Source: Prevotellamassilia sp. (GTDB lineage Bacteria > Bacteroidota > Bacteroidia > Bacteroidales > Bacteroidaceae). From it: a stretch of 7,773 nt of DNA. Below the pieces are notes generated by a model. That model was not told the DNA's origin. It did not search any database and saw nothing but the letters and a program-made list of their open reading frames with translations. The stretch spans positions 1-7,773 of the forward strand of contig JAHAWW010000242.1 in NCBI GenBank assembly GCA_018383375.1, read 5' to 3'. The position numbers and the translations under genes were made by a program. Positions 5,101-7,773 of the stretch are shown here, in pieces. The first letter of the stretch is position 1; each line of letters begins with the position of its first letter.

Positions 5101-7522
5101 CGGTGAGGTTGTAGTTCTTCCAGTCTGTGGCTGCATAAGCGGCTTTGTCTGCTTCGTTCACATAGACTTTCGTCACGCCGGTCAGCGCGTCTGTGCCGAG
5201 CGACGGCGGTGTGGCTTGGCTGCAGACAAGGGTGAGGTTAGAGCAGTTGCCAAAGGCTTTGGCTCCGATGAGCCTCACCGTCGAGGGCACGTTCACTGTC
5301 GCATTGCTCTTTTTCGCGCTGAGAAGCAGAGAGGTCTTGGTTTTATTATAAAGGATGTCGTCTTCGGCGGCAAAGACGGCGTTGTTTTCGGCCGCGGTGA
5401 TGGCAGTGATGTCCGTGCAGGCATTAAAGATGGTGTAGTTTACGTAGCTGATGCCGGCGGTGAGGTGGAGGGTGGTGAGTTTCGACCCTCTGAAGGCTTG
5501 GCTGTCGATGGTGGTGAGCGACGCCGGGAAATCAATCGTTGTGGCGTGTGCCGGCACCGCATAGAGTGTGGTCAGACCTTTGTCGTAGAGTGCGCCGGCC
5601 TGTGAGGCATAGTTGGGGTTTTCGGCGGCGACGATGATGGCGAAGGCCTCGTTGCTGCAGCCGGCAAAGGCGCCTGCGCCTATCGTCGTGATGGCGGCCG
5701 GAATGGTAACGGTGGTCAGGCTGCTGTTGTCTTGACAGAAGTTTGCGGCAATGCCGGTGACCTCATAGGTGCAGATATCTTCATTGGTGAGGCTGCCGGG
5801 CACGCTCCATTCACCGCTTGGAGCCTCAGAGGCGAAGCCGGTGATGGTATAGGTCTTGTCTTCGTTGCGGGTCAAGGTCAAGCCCTCTGCCTGCAAATTG
5901 GCAGGATAGATGGTTTGAATGAGGCTGGCATAATCGCTCCACTGCAAGTCGTAGGTCGATCTAAGCGTTTCGTCTACATAGATACCCTTTACGCGGCTAA
6001 ATGGCGTAGAGCCGAGCGTAGGCGGTGTAGTCAGTGCGCTGGTGAGGTTGAGCGGATGGGTCTCTTTGCTGCCGGGGAAGGCGTTGTCGCCAATGGCCAT
6101 AAGGCTTTCGGGGAGTGCAAACAGACTTCCTTGGCCCTGCGGATAGAGCAGGAGTGTGGTTTTCTCCTTGTTGTAGAGCACGCCGTTAAGGCTACTGTAA
6201 TTTGTATTGTCCTCGTCTACATTGACGGTTGCCAGAGTCAGATCACTCAAAGCCGTGACATCAATCGTCTCGATGCCGGCACCGATGTTGACCGTCTGGG
6301 CCACGCTGCCATTCAAGGCATTGGCTGCAATGCCGGTCACTTTTACATCGTAATCCGTCAGTTTGTTGGGGATGGTAAGTTCTGTGGCGGTGTTGCCCTC
6401 GGCCACGCCCGACAAATGATAGGGCGTACCTATATAATAGGGCGCATCCTCGCCTGCCGTGCTGGTATAGACCAATCCGTCTTTTGTGATGGATTGTGTG
6501 GGCAAACGATATACGCCGCCGCAATAGTGATATTTTGAATCGTCTGTTTTAAATTCTTCTTCGGTATAATAGGTGCTCTTAAATTTGGCGTAGGCTTCAT
6601 CTGTTTTTACGAATACCTTCAAATTTTTTGCGGCCATAAATATGTTTTCTATGCCGCTTACGTCTTGTTGTTCGAAAACAATATAGCCCTCGGCCTCAAC
6701 CCAAAATGCACTATTTGCTTCGGTAATGGTTCCTGGTACATAGATATATATGGAATCGCCGTTCAGAAGGGACGTCGAGTTTGTGCGAGTCTGGAAAGAA
6801 CTTTCTACAAGTTTTGTGACGCTCGCTGGAATGGTATAATTTTTTAACGCCTGGAGATTGGTGTATTGATAAAAAACAGTGCCGTCTTTACTCAACAAAG
6901 CCTTATGCTCTTTATCTACCTTGAAATTGGCGTTGTTCTCATCGACTGTGATGCTTTCAAGCTTTCTCGTGGCAAAAACTTGACCTTTGTCAATAAACTT
7001 GACACTTGCCGGTATATGGAAAGAAGTGATGTTTGTCCCGTAAAAGCACTGAAAATATAGCGACTGCAGTGTTTCAGGGAGTGAGAGTGTACCCTCGATT
7101 GGGCAGTTTTCAAAGGCGTATGCTCCAATCTCTACCAATTCTGAAGACTGACTGGTGGTGGTAAAGCTTATTGAAGTGAGGCCGCTACGGGAGAAAGCGT
7201 CTCTTCCAATTTTTTGTATCGAATAGGGAAGCTCGAGTGTCTTAATTTGCTTAATATTCGCAAATGCTTTATCTTGGACTTCCGTCACCTTATAAACAAC
7301 TCCGTTGTAGACGGCAGTTACTTGAATAGTAAGATCTTGATCCGTCGTCGGTTTAGTCACAAAACCTAATGCAGCACAAGTTTTTTTGTCTTCTTCGGTG
7401 AGTACCTTATACTTTATATTGCCGTAGATGAATTCATCGCCGACTTCGGCGCGTGCTCCAGTGAAGCCCAATAAAACGATCAGGCTCACAAGAAATCTTA
7501 ATACGGGGGGGTGATTAGACAT
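2159..7522 (-). CDS. Giant secreted BspA-like leucine-rich-repeat (LRR_5) surface protein
   Basis: This 1787-residue protein starts with a Sec signal peptide (residues 1-25, hydrophobic core LVSLIVLLGF, predicted cut after ARA). Most of the rest is BspA/TpLRR-type LRR_5 repeats of the form IPxxVTxIGxxAFxGCxxLxx. Five modules can be seen, at ~26-344, ~345-545, ~546-815, ~816-1212 and ~1213-1530. Several open with a DGTYT-V/L-TG strand, and modules 2-5 close with a proline-rich turn, then a Tyr and a W-x-x-Y/F/M motif (~497-532, ~770-804, ~1165-1202, ~1491-1531). A non-LRR region (~1531-1735) includes an acidic NDTDDDGTMDE loop (~1598-1608) that may bind calcium. The last ~50 residues (GIDQL..., SGFYIINGKKTFIK) resemble the short type IX secretion sorting tails of Prevotella-like proteins. 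BspA relatives in Tannerella bind host matrix proteins and other bacteria; an adhesin role here is inference. No enzyme motif is seen. The start at 7522 is fixed by the signal peptide. A C7 run lies at codons 4-6, and base composition is mosaic. Confidence 0.93.
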   Translation of the reverse strand: MSNHPPVLRFLVSLIVLLGFTGARAEVGDEFIYGNIKYKVLTEEDKKTCAALGFVTKPTTDQDLTIQVTAVYNGVVYKVTEVQDKAFANIKQIKTLELPYSIQKIGRDAFSRSGLTSISFTTTSQSSELVEIGAYAFENCPIEGTLSLPETLQSLYFQCFYGTNITSFHIPASVKFIDKGQVFATRKLESITVDENNANFKVDKEHKALLSKDGTVFYQYTNLQALKNYTIPASVTKLVESSFQTRTNSTSLLNGDSIYIYVPGTITEANSAFWVEAEGYIVFEQQDVSGIENIFMAAKNLKVFVKTDEAYAKFKSTYYTEEEFKTDDSKYHYCGGVYRLPTQSITKDGLVYTSTAGEDAPYYIGTPYHLSGVAEGNTATELTIPNKLTDYDVKVTGIAANALNGSVAQTVNIGAGIETIDVTALSDLTLATVNVDEDNTNYSSLNGVLYNKEKTTLLLYPQGQGSLFALPESLMAIGDNAFPGSKETHPLNLTSALTTPPTLGSTPFSRVKGIYVDETLRSTYDLQWSDYASLIQTIYPANLQAEGLTLTRNEDKTYTITGFASEAPSGEWSVPGSLTNEDICTYEVTGIAANFCQDNSSLTTVTIPAAITTIGAGAFAGCSNEAFAIIVAAENPNYASQAGALYDKGLTTLYAVPAHATTIDFPASLTTIDSQAFRGSKLTTLHLTAGISYVNYTIFNACTDITAITAAENNAVFAAEDDILYNKTKTSLLLSAKKSNATVNVPSTVRLIGAKAFGNCSNLTLVCSQATPPSLGTDALTGVTKVYVNEADKAAYAATDWKNYNLTVMNPLEQDAGHYTYARNEDGTYTLTGVNGELSGAITLPTTFELHGISYDVTSIGAEVFKDQYVITSLTIPEGYTTIGEGAFMGCTGLTNLSIPASVTAIGRKAFYGCSNAGFALTIAEGNQNFTTDANVLYDKAKTTIYAVPSNITTYDIPETVTNIGDYAFNECISLNTINVPAAISHIGEGVFEGCTSLNVITLKEGLESIGAYAFKGCATVTTMTVPSTVKTIGKEAFAGMGLLTSTTLPDGLTAIADGLYEGCSRLTAVTIPAGVTSIGSKAFSGTVLTKLGLPDGLTEIGAGAFMGCKFTGALVPYGVTAIADSTFMNCSNLATISLPSYVTSVGKQAFDGIAETAAFTCYSHAVPETAADAISSPGTKTLKVRSVSNEAYGNATLWKDMTRNTFTTTGLNAGGVAFSVNADETTCTVSGLTSLEDQPTTLNIPAEARGSLLDGYLYKATAIGANAFAEENGAEVKKYTFTNVVIPEGITTIGSSAFVYETNLAHVEFPNSLITIKPNAFANCSNLKDVSIEGIETIEDHAFQNTGIESITVSGNTTLSSFVFQRCESLKTAVLKEGITIIPLGAFVFCDKLESISLPSTVEVIKSNAFWNCTRLVEANMPSSLKTIEKEAFQKCKLTEVSLPEGLQTIGENAFCYNKLTEVILPASLTKIGANAFQGCRQLNKVVCRGTTPATLDNVNAFAECRINNRIIVPKDGLEAYRAADNWKDFLIRLETFVLDDTAESYVKDVDDKLASIEYTRNFANEEWTAWYVPFDMPVADIAEDFEMARINDIHQNDTDDDGTMDETLLEVVKLKGDAVAKANTPYLIKAKTTGEKTFTLEDVTLYATKANSFDVTSWNYRYIFTGTYSQVSDMYTNGYYALGGGSFHQAASDAAKLGAFRWFLRIENRASAQVPDAKPTQIRLHVVGEDGEATGIDQLRPIDETNNGTYTVIDGSGRLVRTAAKSLEGLPSGFYIINGKKTFIK
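7505..7511 (-). repeat. Seven-base C homopolymer in codons 4-6 of the LRR gene
   Basis: On the coding strand the start reads Met-Ser-Asn-His-Pro-Pro-Val, with CAC CCC CCC giving seven consecutive C (seven G on the + strand). Gain or loss of one base would shift the frame before the signal peptide and abolish the protein. Such tracts at the 5' end of surface-protein genes are classical phase-variation sites in other bacteria. Seven bases is near the short end for high-frequency slippage, so the role is a hypothesis; the tract itself is plain. Confidence 0.6.
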
Positions 7523-7593
7523 AATTTTATTGATTTAAGTTTATATTTTCGTTCGGGAGTGGTGATACCGCGGCACGATGTCAATGGTCCGTT

Positions 7594-7745
7594 GCCGCCT
7601 ATTTTTTGCAAAGATAGTGCAAGGTGAGTGCAATAAGCTTGCTTAGATTGCCGAACCGCCGCCTATCTTCTGCAAAGATAGTGCAAGGTGAGTGCAATAA
7701 GCTTGCTTAGATTGCCGAACCGCCGCCTATCTTCTGCAAAGATAG
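7594..7745 (-). repeat. 64-bp tandem repeat array upstream of the LRR gene
   Basis: Unit 1 is 7594-7657 and unit 2 is 7658-7721; they differ at only two positions (T versus C near 7602-7605). A third partial unit, 7722-7745, carries the first 24 bases and then diverges. In units 2 and 3 each repeat contains a hairpin CTATCTT-CTGCA-AAGATAG (7663-7681 and 7727-7745), which is imperfect in unit 1. Units 1 and 2 each have a second palindrome, GCAATAAGC-TT-GCTT-AG-ATTGC (7630-7651 in unit 1). The array lies 72 bp before the LRR start codon. Confidence 0.9.
7609..7616 (-). promoter_or_regulatory. TATCTTTG -7 box, proximal promoter candidate for the LRR operon
   Basis: Read on the - strand, TATCTTTG matches the Bacteroidota -7 consensus TAnnTTTG exactly and points at the LRR gene. 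Transcription would start near 7602, giving a leader of about 80 nt that ends in an A/T-rich stretch before the ATG and lacks a Shine-Dalgarno motif. Two further identical boxes lie exactly 64 and 128 bp upstream (7673-7680 and 7737-7744) because the box is inside the tandem repeat. TTG triplets occur upstream, but none sits at the usual ~19-21 bp spacing, so the -33 element is not convincing. Which of the three boxes is used cannot be told from sequence. Confidence 0.5.
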
Positions 7746-7773
7746 CAAATCTCAACAATTCATTGCTTTTTAG

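Noticed and set aside
3497..5605. Open frame of 702 codons on the + strand, opposite the LRR gene, with similar open stretches at 2732-3253 and 5732-6538 in the same phase
   Set aside because: All three lie exactly in codon register with the LRR gene, so a stop on this strand needs a TTA, CTA or TCA codon in the LRR frame. Those codons are rare in the GC-rich parts of the gene. The translation is Gly/Val/His-rich with no domain or signal; it is a codon-usage shadow.

Overview
The window looks like a chromosomal stretch from a Bacteroidota member, most likely a Prevotella-like oral or gut anaerobe. The reasons are a giant BspA-type leucine-rich-repeat surface protein ending in a short tail like a type IX secretion sorting signal, start codons without Shine-Dalgarno sequences, and TAnnTTTG-type -7 promoter boxes. 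The intergenic GGCC/GCCC/CCCAGGG hairpin repeats also resemble repeats I associate with Bacteroidales genomes. The genus is an inference from style, not a proven assignment.

Layout: two short operons point at each other. On the + strand, a TauE/SafE (TSUP) family permease (66-902) is followed after 123 bp by a DUF1634 membrane protein (1026-1415); this pair recurs in many genomes and probably forms one transport unit for a small organic or sulfur-containing anion. On the - strand, a 1787-residue secreted BspA-like LRR protein (7522-2159) is followed 11 bp later by a 58-residue protein of unknown function (2147-1971). A strong intrinsic terminator (1909-1950) lies just behind that small gene and could serve both directions.

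The 555-bp convergent intergenic region (1416-1970) is the most unusual part. It holds two copies, in inverted orientation, of a ~120-bp element built from three short hairpins (1471-1591 and 1683-1802), plus a fragment (1843-1882). Another fragment lies between the two + strand genes (925-972). Hand alignment of the two full copies shows invariant hairpin and internal-loop blocks, diverged linkers, and two compensatory base-pair changes in the central stem. This suggests that the folded structure, not a protein, is conserved.

The LRR gene has two possible switching features at its 5' end: a seven-C run covering codons 4-6, and an upstream array of 64-bp tandem repeats, each carrying a TATCTTTG -7-like box reading toward the gene. 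Base composition within the gene is mosaic: residues ~1-334 and ~1261-1487 are clearly more AT-rich than the rest. That suggests exchange of LRR modules.
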